DNA of 64,000 bases. It comes from VRUE01 sp963807425. Its GTDB lineage: Bacteria; Actinomycetota; Thermoleophilia; Solirubrobacterales; 70-9. A model generated the notes under the pieces. The model saw only the letters and a program-made list of their open reading frames with translations, did no database searches and was not told where the DNA came from. Location: the NCBI GenBank assembly GCA_963807425.1, contig CAWEBZ010000012.1, positions 496,001 to 560,000 of the forward strand, given 5' to 3'. Made by a program: the position numbers and the translations under genes. Below, piece by piece: positions 1 to 13,200 of the stretch (its first letter is position 1; each line of letters opens with the position of its first letter).

Positions 1-3000
1 ATCTTTGCCTTGGCTCCCAGCTCCTTCAGCTCTTTGACCAGTTCCTTGGCTCCCTTCGCTTTCGTCCCGCTTCTGGAGGCGAGTAGGAGGTGCTCGGCGC
101 CGTGCTCGGTAACCAGATGGCGGGCCAAACGGGAGCCGAGGGCGCCGGTGGCGCCGGTCATGAGGATCGTCTTCTCGGGGTCGAAGCCGGGTGCTTGTTC
201 TTCGGGGGGTGCAATCCGGGTTGCCCTGGGAACCGATGCCTTCCCTTCGCGCAGGGCGAGCTGGGGCTCCCCGCTCGCAAGGGCCTGGGAGATCACGGCC
301 TCGGATGCATCGCTTCCATCGGTGTCGAGAAGGACGAAGGAGCCGGGGTGCTCTGACTGGGCGGAGCGGACCATGCCCCAGAGGGAGGCTTGGGCGAGGT
401 CTGGGGACTCGCCCTCTCCGGTGGCGATCGCTGCCTGGGTGACGAGGACGAAGCGGGCATCCTCGGAGCGCTCTGCGGCAAGCCAGTCTTGGATCGCGGC
501 GAGGGCTTGCTCGGCGGCCTTCTTCGCCGCGGTCGGAGGATCGGCCTTCGGGTCCGGAGCCTCGGGGCGATGGATCGCGACTTCCAGAGCCTCTGCCTCT
601 GCTTCCTCTCCTTCGGGCAGCGCCAGCTCCTGCCATTCAATCCCCAAGAGGCCCTGCTGGGCCTGGCGTGCACTCTGCAGTTGCTCGGAGGAGAGCGGGC
701 GCAAGGAGAGACTCCCGACCTGGGCGACGGGAGATCCGGAGGAATCGGCGAGGGTCAGGGAGGCTTTCTCCTCCGAGGTGGAGATCCGGACCCGTAGCTC
801 CGCCGCGCCCTGGCCGTGAAGGGAGACATCGCTCCAGGAGAAGGGGAGCCGGAGCGAGTCTTGGCTCTGGTCTGCCTGGGTCAGACCGATCCCGTGAAGC
901 GCCGCATCGAGGAGCGCCGGGTGGATCCCGAAACGCTCGGCTTCCGCGGTCTGCTCCTCGGCCAGCGCCACCTCGGCATAGATCTCCTCCCCGTCCCTCC
1001 ATGCCTGGGTTAGGCCCTGGAAGGCCGGCCCGTATTCCAGTCCCGCTTCGGCCAGTCGCTCGTAGAGGTCCTCGGCCTCGAGCGGCTCGGCGCCTTCTGG
1101 GGGCCAGTGGTCGAGGGGCTCGGGTTCCTCGGTGGGCTCGGAGGAGAGGGTTCCGGTCGCATGCGTCTGCCACTCGCTCTCTTCATCCGTGTTCTGCTCT
1201 CGCGAGTAGATCGCGATCTGCCTGTCGCCTTGCTCGTCCGGCTCGGTAACGGTGAGCTGTATCGCTACCGAGCCTCGCTCGGAGAAGATCAGGGGAGCCT
1301 GCAGGGTCAGCTCCCCTATCTGGGAGGCGCCGAGGCGCCCCGCAGCGTTTAGGGCCAGCTCCAGGAAGGCGGTTCCGGGGAGCAGGACGTTGCCGGCGAG
1401 GGCGTGGTCCCTTAGCCAAGGGTGGGTGGAGAGAGAGATCTGGCCGGTCAGGGTCAGGCTCTCGGAGTCGGGAGATTCGATCGCTGCGCCGAGCAGCGGG
1501 TGCTCTGCATCCGTTAGCCCGATCGCGCTGGGATCTCCTCCGTTGGCCGACCCCTCGAGCCAGTAGCGCTTGCGCTGGAAGGGATAGGTGGGCAGGGGGA
1601 CGCGCTTGGCTCCCGTGCCTTGGAAGAAGGCGCTCCAGTCGACCTTCGCTCCCGATACGTGGGCTCGTGCCAAGGCGCCGGAGAGAGACTCGGCTTCGTC
1701 CCTTCCCTCGCGCAGGGTGGGGGTCGCGGTTCCTGGGCGCTCATCTGTCTCCAGGGTCTGGGCGGCCATCGCCGAGAGCACCGGATCGGGCCCGATCTCC
1801 ACGAAGGCTGTTGCGCCGAGCTTGGCCAGGGTGGAGACGGAGTCGGCGAAGCGAACCGCTTCTCTTGCCTGGGAGACCCAGTAGGCGGGGTCTTGGGCTT
1901 GAGAGGGATCGAGAAGCTCGCCGCTTAGGTTGGAGACGATCGGGATCTGGGGCTCTGCGTAGGAGAGGGAGCTTGCGAGCTTCGCGAAGTCCTCCAGCAT
2001 CGGCTCGATCAGGGGCGAGTGGAAGGCGTGGGAGACCGAGAGGCGCTTGGTCTTCTTGCCTTGGGCCTCGAAGTGGGCTTGGGCTTCTTCGATCTCTTTC
2101 TCCTCGCCGGAGAGGACTACGGAGCTGGGGCTGTTGATCGCCGCTATCGCCAGCTCTTTGCCCGGGTCTTTGAGGAACTCTTCGGCCTGGGCCTCTGTGG
2201 CCTCGATCGCCACCATCGCCCCGCCCTCCGGTAGCTCTCCCATCAGCGCTCCTCTTGCGCAGATCAGCTTGGCGGCGTCAGGGAGGTCGAGGATGCCGGC
2301 GATGTGGGCGGCGGTTATCTCGCCGATCGAGTGACCGGCGAGGAGGTCTGGCTTCAAACCGAAGCTCTCGAGCTGGCGGTAGAGCGCCAGCTCGATCGCA
2401 AAGAGGGCGGGTTGGGTGTATTGGGTGTGGTCGAGGAGCTCTGCCTCTTTGGAGCCCTGCTCGGCGAAGAGGAGGTCCTCGAGGGGCTGGTCCAGATGGG
2501 AGTCGATCTGCGCGCAGGCTTGATCTAGGGCCTCTTTGAAGACCGGGTGGGTGGCGTAGAGCTCCTTGCCCATTTCGGCCCTCTGGGCTCCCTGGCCGCT
2601 GAAGAGGTAGGCGAGCTTGCCGGGGGTGGCTTTGGCGGCGATGGCGTTGGGGCTCGTCGCTCCCTCGCCTAGGAGAGCGAGGGCGGACAAGAGCTGCTCG
2701 CGATCCTCGCCCAGGGCGACACCCCGGTGCTCGAAGAGCGAGCGGGTCGCGGTCAGGGAGTAGGCGACGTCGGCCGGCTCCAGCTCGGGGTTCTCGGCGA
2801 GATGGGTACGCAGGCGGGCTGCCGCGTCGCGCAGGGCAGGCTCTGTCTTGGCGGAGAGGGGTAGGGAGATCTGGGTGGGGAGGGGCTTGACTGGTGCCTC
2901 TCCCCCCCCTTGCTCCTCTATCGGTCTAGGCGCTTCCTCCAAGATCACGTGGGCGTTGGTGCCGCTGATGCCGAAGGAGGAGACAGCGGCCCTGCGAGGT

Positions 3001-4209
3001 CTTCCGTTCGGCTCCCAGGGTTGGGGCTCCCTGAGCAGCTCGATCTCTCCCGCCTCCCAATCGACCCTGGAGGAGGGGAAATCGATGTGAAGGCTCTTGG
3101 GCAAGAGCCCTTCGCGCATCGCCAGCACCATCTTGATCACGCCCGCCGCTCCGGCCGCGGCCTGGGTGTGGCCGATGTTGGACTTGATCGAGCCCAGCCG
3201 CAGCGGTGTCTCCCTGTCCTGGCCGTAGGTGGCGAGCAGGGCTCCTGCCTCGATCGGGTCCCCGAGGGTGGTGCCGGTGCCGTGGGCCTCGACTACGTCG
3301 ATGTCTTGTGGGGTCAGCCTCGCGTTGGCGAGGGCCTGGCGGATAACCCGCTCCTGCGAGGGGCCGTTGGGGGCGGTGAGGCCGTTGGAGGCGCCGTCTT
3401 GGTTGACGGCGGAGCCGCGCAGGACGGCGAGGATCGGGTGGCCTTCTCGTTCCGCATCGGAGAGGCGGGAGACCAAGAGCATCCCGACTCCCTCCGACCA
3501 ACCGACTCCGTCGGCCGAATCGGAGAAGGACTTGCTGCGGCCGTCGGGGGAGAGGCCGCGCTGGCGGGAGAACTCGATCAGGGCGCCCGGAGTCGAGAGA
3601 ACGGTGACGCCGCCCGCCAGGGCCAGGTCGCACTCGCCTCCTCTCAAGGCTCCCATCGCCTGGTGCAGCGCGACCAAAGAGGAGGAACAGGCGGTGTCGA
3701 GGGTCACCGCCGGGCCCTCTAGGCCGAGGGAGTAGGCGACTCGGCCGGAGGCGATGCTGCCCGAGGTCCCGGTGACCAGATATCCCTCGAGCTCCGCCGG
3801 GACATGCCCACCGAGTTGGGACGCGTAGTCGGAGCTCATCACGCCGGCGAAGACGCCGGTCTGACTCCCAGCCAGCGAGGTCGGATCGATGCTGGCGTCC
3901 TCGAGCGCTTCCCAGCAGGACTCGAGCAGGAGGCGTTGCTGGGGATCGATCGCCGTGGCCTCGCGCGGGCCGATGCCGAAGAACTCGGCATCGAAGTCGG
4001 CGACCTCCGCGAGGAAGCCGCCCTCCCTGGAGTAGCTGGTGCCGGGATGCTCCGGGTCGGGGTGGTAGAGGTGCTCTGTGTCCCAGCCGCGGTCGGCGGG
4101 GAACTCGACGATCCCGTCCCTGCCTTGGTTCAGCAGCTGCCAGAGCTCGCTCGGGTCGTTTGCCCCGCCGGGGTAGCGACAGGCCATACCCAGGATCGCG
4201 ATCGGCTCC
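1..4209 (-). other. PKS module 4 (partial): KS-AT-DH-KR
   Basis: KS with DTACSSS near 3695 and HGTGT near 3280. AT with GHSIG near 2322 and HAFHS near 2025 (malonyl). DH with HALAGNVLLP near 1400 and HPALLDAALH near 905. A KR nucleotide-binding loop TGATGALG lies near 155, and the frame then leaves the window. No ER separates DH and KR here, unlike module 3, although the KS, AT and DH of the two modules are nearly identical. Predicted outcome is an unsaturated unit, provided the missing KR half is intact. Confidence 0.83.
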
Positions 4210-7200
4210 TCGCTCCAGGCCCTGCGCTCGACCGCCCGCTTGGCGACGCCCCCTGCGGTCGCCTCGGCCAGCAGATGGGCCGCGAGCTTGGCCGAGGTCG
4301 GGTAGTCGAAGACGACGGTCGCGGCCAGGCGCAGACCGCTGAGCGTGGAGAGCCCGTTGCGCAGCTCGACCGCGGCGAGGGAGTCGAAGCCCAGTTCCTT
4401 GAAGGAGCGCTCTGGCTCGATCGCCTCGGCACCAGCGTGGCCGAGCACCGTCGCCACCTCGCCGCAGACGAGCTCGAGCGCAACTCTCTCGCGCTCTCCC
4501 TCGTCTGCCGCGGCCAGCTTCCTCGCCAGCGATCCGGCCCCGGCCGAACGAGTGCCGGAACCCCTCACCAACCCCCGCAACAGCGGGTGAAGAGCACCGA
4601 GCTTCGCCTGGGCCCTGAGGCCCGCGGGAATTGTCCGCATCGCGATCGCCTGATCCGTGCCGGCGGCGAGCGCGGAATCGAAGAGGGCGAGTCCTTCCGC
4701 ATCTGAGAGCGCCGCGATCCCCGAGCGTTCCATCCGCGCCCGGTCGGCGTCGGAGAGGTCCGCGGTCATCTCGCTCTCGGTCTCCCAAACGCCCCAGGCG
4801 ACAGAGGAGGCGGGCAGTTCTTCTGCCTTTCTCTGCGAGGCGAGCCCATCGAGGAAGGCGTTGGCGGCAGCGTAATTGGACTGGCCGGGGCCGCCGAGGC
4901 TGGCGGCGATCGAGGAGAAGCAGACGAAGGCGGAGAGCTCGCTGTCTTTAGTCAGCTCGTGCAGGTTCCAGGCGCCCTCTGCCTTCGGCGCGAAGACGCG
5001 CTCGATGCGCTCTGGGGACATCGAGTCGATCAGGCCGTCGTCGATCGTGCCGGCGGCATGGATCACCGCCCCCAGGGGATGGGATTTGGGGATCGAGCCC
5101 AGCAGCTCTTTGACCTGGGCTTTGTCGGATACGTCGCAGGCGGCAACCTTGGCCTTGGCGCCCAGCTCCCCTAGCTCTGCAACCAGTTCTTCGACTCCCT
5201 CTGCCTTCGTCCCGCTCCTGCTGGTCAGCAGCAGGTGCTTGGCTCCATGGACCCCGACCAAGTGGCGAGCGACCAGGGAGCCGAGGACTCCGGTGCCGCC
5301 GGTGACAAGGACCGTCTTGTCGGGGTCGATCGGGCGGGGAAGGGCGAGCACGACCTTGCCGACGTTCTTGCCCTCCCTGAGATGGCGGAAAGCGGCCGGT
5401 GCCTCGCGCACGTCCCAGGTCGAGACTGGGGAATGCACGAGCGATCCCTGAGAGAGCAGAGCCGTCAGCTCGCCGAGCATCTCCCCGAGGCGCTCCTGCC
5501 CCGCGTCGGTCACGTCGAAAGCGCGGTAGGAGACCGAGGGATATCGCTCTTCCGTCTCTGCCAGATCGCGTACGTCGGTCTTGCCCATCTCCAGGAAGCG
5601 GCCGCCCTCCCCGAGCAGGGAAAGAGAGCCGTCTACGAACTCGCCGGCAAGGGAGTTGAGGACTACGTCGATGCCCTCTCCCTCGAAGCGCTTGACGAAC
5701 TCGAGGTCTCTAGAGGAGGCGATGCGCTCTTTAGGAAGGCCGAGAGCTTCCAGCGTCTCCCACTTGGCGGGACTGGCGGTTGCGTAGACCTCAGCTCCGA
5801 GGTGGCGGGCGATACCGATCGCCGCCATCCCCACCCCTCCCGCGCCGGCGTGGATCAGGACCTTCTCGCCCTTCTTCAGCGAAGCGAGATCGACCAGGCC
5901 GTAGAAGGCGGTGGAGAAGACGGTGGGGATCGCCGCCGCCTGCTCGAAGGACCAGTCCTCCGGAATCGGGACCAGGAGCGAGCGCTCCGCGGTGGCGCTC
6001 GGCGCGAAAGCGTCGGCGATCAGGCCCATCACCCTGTCTCCCGGAGAGAGACCTTCTACTTCCTCGCCGACCTCGACGACGACGCCGGCGCCTTCGCTGC
6101 CGATCGGCGCCTCGCCCGGGTAGAGGCCGAGGGCGATCAGGACGTCGCGGAAGTTGAGGCCGGCGGCGTGCATCCGCACCCTTACCTCGGTCCGCCCGAG
6201 AGGCTCCTCCTGACTGGGGACCAATGCGAGGCTCTCCAGGGTTCCGCGCTGTAGAGCGTCGAGGCGCCATGAACCAGTCGGGGGGATCAGGCGCTCGGGG
6301 CTCGAGGAGAGGGGTAGCGCTCTGGGCACCGACGCCTTCCCCTTGCGCAGAGCGACCTGAGGCTCCCCGCTCGCAAGGGCCTGGGAGATCACGGCCTCGG
6401 ATGCATCCGTCCCATCCGTGTCGATCAGGACAAAGGAGCTCGGGTGCTCGGATTGGGCCGAGCGGACCAGGCCCCAGAGGGAGGCTCCGGCGAGGTCGGG
6501 CGACTCGCCCCCGGCAGTGGTGATGGCTCCTTGGGTGACGAGGACGAAGCGGGAGTCCTCGGGGCGCTCGGAAGCGAGCCACTCCTGGATCGCGGCGAGG
6601 CTTTCCTCTGCGGCTTTCCTCGCGGCGGTTGGGGGATCGGCCTTCGGGTCGGCCGGCTCGGGACGGTGGATCGTCGCCTCGGGGCCTTCTGCTTCCTCCT
6701 CCTCCGGAAGAGACAGCTCCTGCCATTCAATCCCCAAGAGGCCCTGCTGGGACTGGCGTGCACTCTGCAGTTGCTCGGAGGAGAGCGGGCGCAAGGAGAG
6801 ACTCCCGACCTGGGCGACGGGAGATCCGGAGGAATCGGCGAGGGTCAGGGAGGCTCCCTCCTCCGAGGTGGAGATCCGGACCCGCAGCTCCGCCGCGCCC
6901 TGGCCGTGAAGGGAGACATCGCTCCAGGAGAAGGGGAGCTTGGGCGAGTCTTGGCTCTGGTCTGCCTGGGTCAGACCAATCCCGTGAAGCGCCGCGTCCA
7001 AGAGAGCGGGATGAATCCCATAGCGCTCGGCTTCGGAGAGCTGCTCCTCGGCCAGCGCCACCTCGGCATAGACGTCCTTCCCGTCCTTCCAGGCCCGGGC
7101 CAGCCCCTGGAAGGCCGGCCCGTATTCCAGTCCCGCTTCGGCCAGTCGCTCGTAGAGATCGTCGGTGTCTAGTGACTCGGCGCCTTCTGGGGGCCAGTTG

Positions 7201-10200
7201 TCGAGCGGCTCCGGTGCTTCTGTGGATTGGGAGGAGAGGGTGCCGGTGGCGTGGGTGGACCACTCGGTTTCCTCCTCATCCGAACCTTGGGCGCGCGAGT
7301 AGATCGCGATCTGCCTGTCTCCTTGCTCGTCCGGCTCTGAGGCCGTGAGCTGAATTGCTACCGAGCCTCGCTCGGAGAAGATCAGGGGAGCCTGCAGGGT
7401 CAGCTCCCCTATCTGGGAGGCGCCGAGGCGCTCCGCAGCGTTTAGGGCCAGCTCCAGGAAGGCGGTTCCGGGGAGCAGGACGTTGCCGACGAGGGCGTGG
7501 TCCCTTAGCCAAGGGTGGGTGGAGAGAGAGATCTGGCCGGTCAGGGTCAGGCTCTCGGAGTCGGGAGATTCGATAGCTGCGCCGAGCAGCGGGTGCTCGG
7601 CGTCGATCTGGCCGATCGCCGTGGGGTCTCCCCCATTCGCCGATCCCTCCAGCCAGTAGCGCTTGCGCTGGAAGGGATAGGTCGGCAGGGGGACTCGCTT
7701 GCCTGCGGTGCCGGCGAAGAAGGCGCTCCAGTCGACACTCGCTCCCGATACGTGGGCTCGTGCCAAGGCGCCGGAGAGAGCCTCGGCTTCGTCGCGTCCC
7801 TCGCGCAGGGTGGGGATCGCGGTTCCTGGGCGCTCATCTGTCTCCAGGGTCTGAGCCGCCATCGCGCTCAGCACCGGGTCGGGCCCGATCTCCACGAAGG
7901 CTGTTGCGCCGAGCTTGGCCAGGGTGGAGACGGAGTCGGCGAAGCGAACCGCTTCTCTTGCCTGGGAGACCCAGTAGGCGGGGTCTTGGGCTTGAGAGGG
8001 ATCGAGTAGCTCGCCGCTTAGGTTGGAGACGATCGGGATCTGGGGCTCTTGGTAGGAGAGGGAGCTTGCGAGCTTTGCGAAGCCCCCGAGCATCGGCTCG
8101 ATCAGGGGCGAGTGGAAGGCGTGGGAGACCGAGAGGCGCTTGGTCTTCTTGCCTTGGGCCTCGAAGTGGGCTTGGGCTTCTTCGATCTCTTTCTCCGCGC
8201 CGGAGAGAACTACGGAAGCCGGGCCGTTGATCGCGGCTATCGCCAGCTCTTTGCCCGGGTCTTTGAGGAACTCTTCGGCTTGGGCCTCTGTGGCCTCGAT
8301 TGCCACCATCGCCCCGCCCTGGGGAAGCTCTCCCATCAGCGCTCCTCTTGCGCAGATCAGCTTCGCCGCGTCAGGGAGGTCGAGGATGCCGGCGATATGG
8401 GCGGCGGTTATCTCGCCGATCGAGTGACCGGCGAGGAGGTCTGGCTTCAAACCGAAGCTCTCGAGCTGGCGGTAGAGCGCCAGCTCGATCGCAAAGAGGG
8501 CGGGTTGGGTGTATTGGGTGCGGTCGAGGAGATCGGCTTCTTCTGTGCCCTTCTCGGCGAAGAGGAGGTCCTTCAGGGATCGATCCAGATGGGGATCGAT
8601 CTCTGCGCAGGCTTGGTCGAGCGCTTTGGCGAAGACCGGGTGGGTCTCGTAGAGCGCCTTGCCCATTTCGGCCCTCTGGGCTCCCTGGCCGCTGAAGAGG
8701 TAGGCGAGCTTGCCGGGGACAGCTTTGGCGGCGATAGCGTTGGGGGAAGAAGCTCCCTCTGCCAGCGAACCCAGAACCGCGAGCAACTCCTCGCGATCCT
8801 CGCCCAGGGCGACACCCCGGTGCTCGAAGAGCGAGCGGGTCGCGGTCAGGGAGTAGGCGACGTCGGCCGGCTCCAGCTCGGGGTTCTCGGCGAGATGGGT
8901 ACGCAGGCGGGCTGCCGCCTCCCTCAGGGCGGGCTCGGTCTTTGCCGAGAGCGGTAGGGGGAGATGGGTGGGGAGGGGTTTGACTGGTGCCCCTTCCCCA
9001 CTCTGCTCATCGCTGGCTGCTGGGGCTGGGGCTTCCTCCAAGACCACATGCGCGTTGGTGCCGCTGATCCCGAAGGAGGAGACGGCTGCCCGCCTGGGCT
9101 TGCCGTTGGGCTGCCAGGGCACCGGCTCGGTCAGCAGCTCGATCTCTCCTGCCTCCCAATCGACCTTGGAGGAGGGGGAGTCGATGTGGAGGCTCTTGGG
9201 CAAGAGCCCTTCGCGCATCGCCATCACCATCTTGATCACGCCCGCCGCTCCGGCCGCGGCCTGGGTGTGGCCGATGTTGGACTTGATCGAGCCCAGCCGC
9301 AGCGGTGTCTCCCTGTCCTGGCCGTAGGTGGCGAGCAGGGCTCCTGCCTCGATCGGGTCCCCGAGGGTGGTGCCGGTGCCGTGGGCCTCGACTACGTCGA
9401 TGTCTTGTGGGGTCAGCCTCGCGTTGGCGAGGGCCTGGCGGATAACCCGCTCCTGCGAGGGGCCGTTGGGGGCGGTGAGGCCGTTGGAGGCGCCGTCTTG
9501 GTTGACGGCGGAGCCGCGCAGGACGGCGAGGATCGGGTGGCCTTGCCTTTCTGCCTCGGAGAGGCGGGAGACGAGGAGCATCCCGACGCCCTCCCCCCAG
9601 CCGACTCCGTCGGCCGAATCGGAGAAGGACTTGCAGCGGCCGTCTGGGGAGAGGCCTCTTTGGCGGGAGAACTCGGTGAAGAGGTTGGGGGTGGAGAGGA
9701 CGGTCACTCCCCCGGCAAGGGCCAGCGAGCACTCGCCTCCGCGCAAGGCCTGAGCGGCCAGGTGAAGGGCGACCAGCGAGGAGGAGCAGGCGGTATCGAG
9801 GGTCACCGCCGGGCCCTCGAGGCCGAGTGCGTAGGCGATGCGGCCGGAGAGGATGCTGCCCGAGGTGCCGGTGGCCAGATACCCCTCGACTTCCTCGGGG
9901 ACCGCACCGAACCGCGCCCCGTAGTCCCCGTACATCACCCCCGCGAAGACACCGGTCTCCGAACCGGCGAGAGAGGCCGGATCGACGCCGGCGTCCTCCA
10001 GCGCTTCCCAGCAGGACTCGAGCAGGAGGCGTTGCTGGGGATCGATCGCCGTGGCCTCGCGCGGGCCGATGCCGAAGAACTCCGCGTCGAAGTCCGCCGC
10101 GGTACGCAGGAACCCGCCTTCGCTGGCATAGCTGGTGCCGGAACGATCCGGGTCGGGATGGAAGAGCCGCTCCAGCTCCCAGCCGCGGTCGCTGGGGAAC

Positions 10201-13200
10201 TCCCCGATCCCGTCCTTGCCACGAGCCAGCAGCTGCCAAAGCTCGCCCGGGTCGCTCGCCCCGCCGGGGTAGCGGCAGGCCATGCCGAGGATGGCGATCG
10301 GCTCCTCCGTTGCCGAGCGGCGCTTGACCGCCTGCTTGGCGATACCGCCTGCCGTCGCCTCTGCCAGCAGGTGGGCCGCGAGCTTGACCGAGGTCGGGTA
10401 GTCGAAGACGACCGTTGCCGCCAGGCGCAGCTCGCTGAGAGCGGAGAGCCGGTTGCGCAGCTCGACCGCGGCGAGGGAGTCGAAGCCGAGGTCCTTGAAC
10501 TGTCTCCCGGGCTCGATCGCCTCGGCGCTGCCATGACCGAGCACCGCGGCCACCTCTTCCCTGACCAGGTCGAGGCAGAGCGCTTCGCGTTCTCGAGGGG
10601 ATGCCTGGGCAAGCCTTGCGGCGAAGGCACCGGCGACCTGGCCGCGGCGCGAAGCGGAAGCCCGGACCAGCCCCCGCAGCAGCGGGTGCAGGACCCCGGC
10701 GGTGGATTGGGCCCTAAGCGCGGTTGGGATCGGGCGACAGGCCAGAACCTGCGCCCTGCCGGCGGCGAGGGTGGCATCGAAGAGGTCGAGACCTTCCTCC
10801 TCTGAGAGCGCCCCGATCCCCGAGCGCTCCATCCGCTCCAGGTCGGCCCTGGAGAGGCGGGAAGTGATCTCGCTCTCCACCCCCCAGAGGCCCCAGGCGA
10901 TCGATGTCCCGCTGAGCCCGCCGGCCCTGCGCCGCGACGCGAGCCCGTCGAGAAAGGCGTTGGCGGCTGCGTAATTGGACTGAGCGGGACCGCCGAGGCT
11001 GGCGGCCAGGGCCGAGAAGACGACGAAGGCCGAAAGCTCCTCTCCCTCGGTCAGCTCGTGCAAGTTCCAGGCTCCGTCGACCTTCGGTGAGAAGACCCGC
11101 TCGATCCGCTCCGGGCTCATCGACTCGATCAGGCCGTCGTCGATCGCCCCGGCGGCGTGGACTACCACCCCCAGTGGGTGTGCCCTGGGGATCGAGGCGA
11201 GCAGCTCTTCGACCTGCGCTTTGTCGGAGACATCGCAGGCGGCGACCTCCGCCTTCGCTCCCAGCCCCCCCAGCTCTGCGACCAGCTCCTCGGCTCCCCC
11301 TGCCTTCGTCCCGCTCCTGCCGGTCAGCAGCAGGTGCTTGGCGCCGTGCTCGAGGATCAGGTGGCGGGCGATCAGGGAGCCGAGGGCTCCGGTGCCGCCG
11401 GTTATGAGGATCGTCTTGTCGGGGTCGAAGCTGGGCGCCTGTCCCTCTGTGGACTCGGCCATCCGGGTCGCCCGGGGCACCAGCGCCGCCCCCTCGCGCA
11501 GGGCGATCTGGGGCTCCTCGCTCGCAAGCGCAGCGGCGATCGCGGCTTCGGATGCATCCGTTCCGTCCGTGTCGATCAAGACGAAGGAGCCGGGATGCTC
11601 GGACTGGGCGGAGCGCAGCAGACCCCAGAGCGGGGCCGCGGCGAGGTCGGGGGACTCGCCCTCTGCGGTTGCGATCGCTCCCTCGGTGATCAGGGCGAGG
11701 CGGGCACCGTCGGGGCGCTCCGAGCCGAGCCACTCCTGGACCGTGGCAAGAATCTGCTCGGTGGCTGCCCTTGCCGCCGTGGGGGGATCTGCCTTGGGAT
11801 CCGGCGCCTCGGGGCGATGGATCGCGACCTCGGCGATCTCTGTCCGCCCCAAAAGGGAGAGCTCGCTCCACTCGATCGCGAGCAGGCCCTGCCGGGAACG
11901 GCCTGCGCCTCGCAGCTGCTCGGCAGAGAGCGGGCGGGCGGCGAGGGAATCGACCCGGGCCACCGGCTCCCCGTCCTGGTCTGCGATCTCGAGGGAGTGC
12001 CCATCCCCCTGGGGGCCGAGCTTGACCCGCAACCCCGATGGTCCAGAGGCGTACAGAGAGACCCCTTGCCAGGAGAAAGGAAGCCTGGGACTCTCGCCCT
12101 CGCCCGAGCCGAGGGCGGCGGCGTGAAGTGCTGCGTCGAGCAGAGCGGGGTGGATCCCAAAGCGCTCCGCTTCGAAGAGCTGCTCCTCGGCCAGCACCAC
12201 CTCCGCATAGACCTCCTCGCCGTCTCGCCAGGCGGCTCCGAGCCTCTGAAAGGCGGGGCCATAGTCCAGTCCGGCATCCGCAAGCTGCTCGTAGGCATCG
12301 CCAAGCTCGAGCGGTTCCGCGCCCTCGGGGGGCCAGCGATCGAGTGGCACCGGCGCCCCGGCAGCCCGCGCCGAGAGTGACCCCACCGCGTGACAGCTCC
12401 AGCCAGCCTCCTCTTCTTCCGCGTCCAGGCCCTGGGGGCGGGAATAGATCGCAATAGCTCGCTCGCCTCGCTCGTCGGGCTCGGCGACCGTGAGCTGCAG
12501 GGCGATCGCGCCCGACCCGGGCAGGACCAGAGGGGCCTGCAAGGTCAGCTCCCCGACCTGCCGGGCGCCGAGACGATCGGCAGCCTCCAGTGCCAGCTCC
12601 AGGAAAGCGGTGCCGGGGAAGGGCACGCTGCCGAGGACCGAGTGGTCTGCCAGCCAGGGATGGGTCGAAAGGGAGATCGAGCCGGTCAGCAGGAGCCCTC
12701 CCCCCTCCGCCAGCTCCACCACCGCGCCCAGCAACGGGTGCTCGATCGCGGCAAGCCCGATCGTCCCGGGATCGCCGCCGCCGGCTGATCCCTCCGGCCA
12801 GTAGCGCTTGCGCTGGAAGGGATAGGTGGGCAGGGGGACTCGCGTTACCCCCGTGCCGTCGAAGAAGGTCCGCCAATCGACCCCTGCTCCGGCGACGTGG
12901 GCGCTTGCGAGGGCGCCGATAAGCGCCTCCGGCTCCGTCTTGCCCTCGCGCAGGGTGGGGATGGTCACCGCGAGGTGCTTCGCCTGCTCGAGGGTTGCGC
13001 TTGCCATCGCGCTCAGCGCGGGCTCGGGCCCGAGCTCGAGGAATGCGGTCGCTCCCAGATCCGCCAGGGTCCTGACCGAGTCCGCGAAGCGCACCGCCTC
13101 CCTTGCTTGGGAGACCCAGTAGGCAGGGTCGGTCGCGCGGGAGGGCTCCAGAAGCTCGCCGCTGAGGTTGGAGACGATCGGGATCTGGGGCTCGGCGTAG

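Noticed and set aside
630..9544. Repeats considered as a CRISPR array or mobile element
   Set aside because: The repeats are long coding tracts of homologous PKS modules with no spacers, inverted ends or transposase.
8964..10805. Long plus-strand open frame of about 613 codons opposite the PKS (similar ones at 2910-3722, 11157-12380 and 21361-23454)
   Set aside because: They lie exactly antisense to PKS domains with intact motifs, have Gly/Arg-rich translations without any recognisable domain, and are expected by chance in very GC-rich genes.
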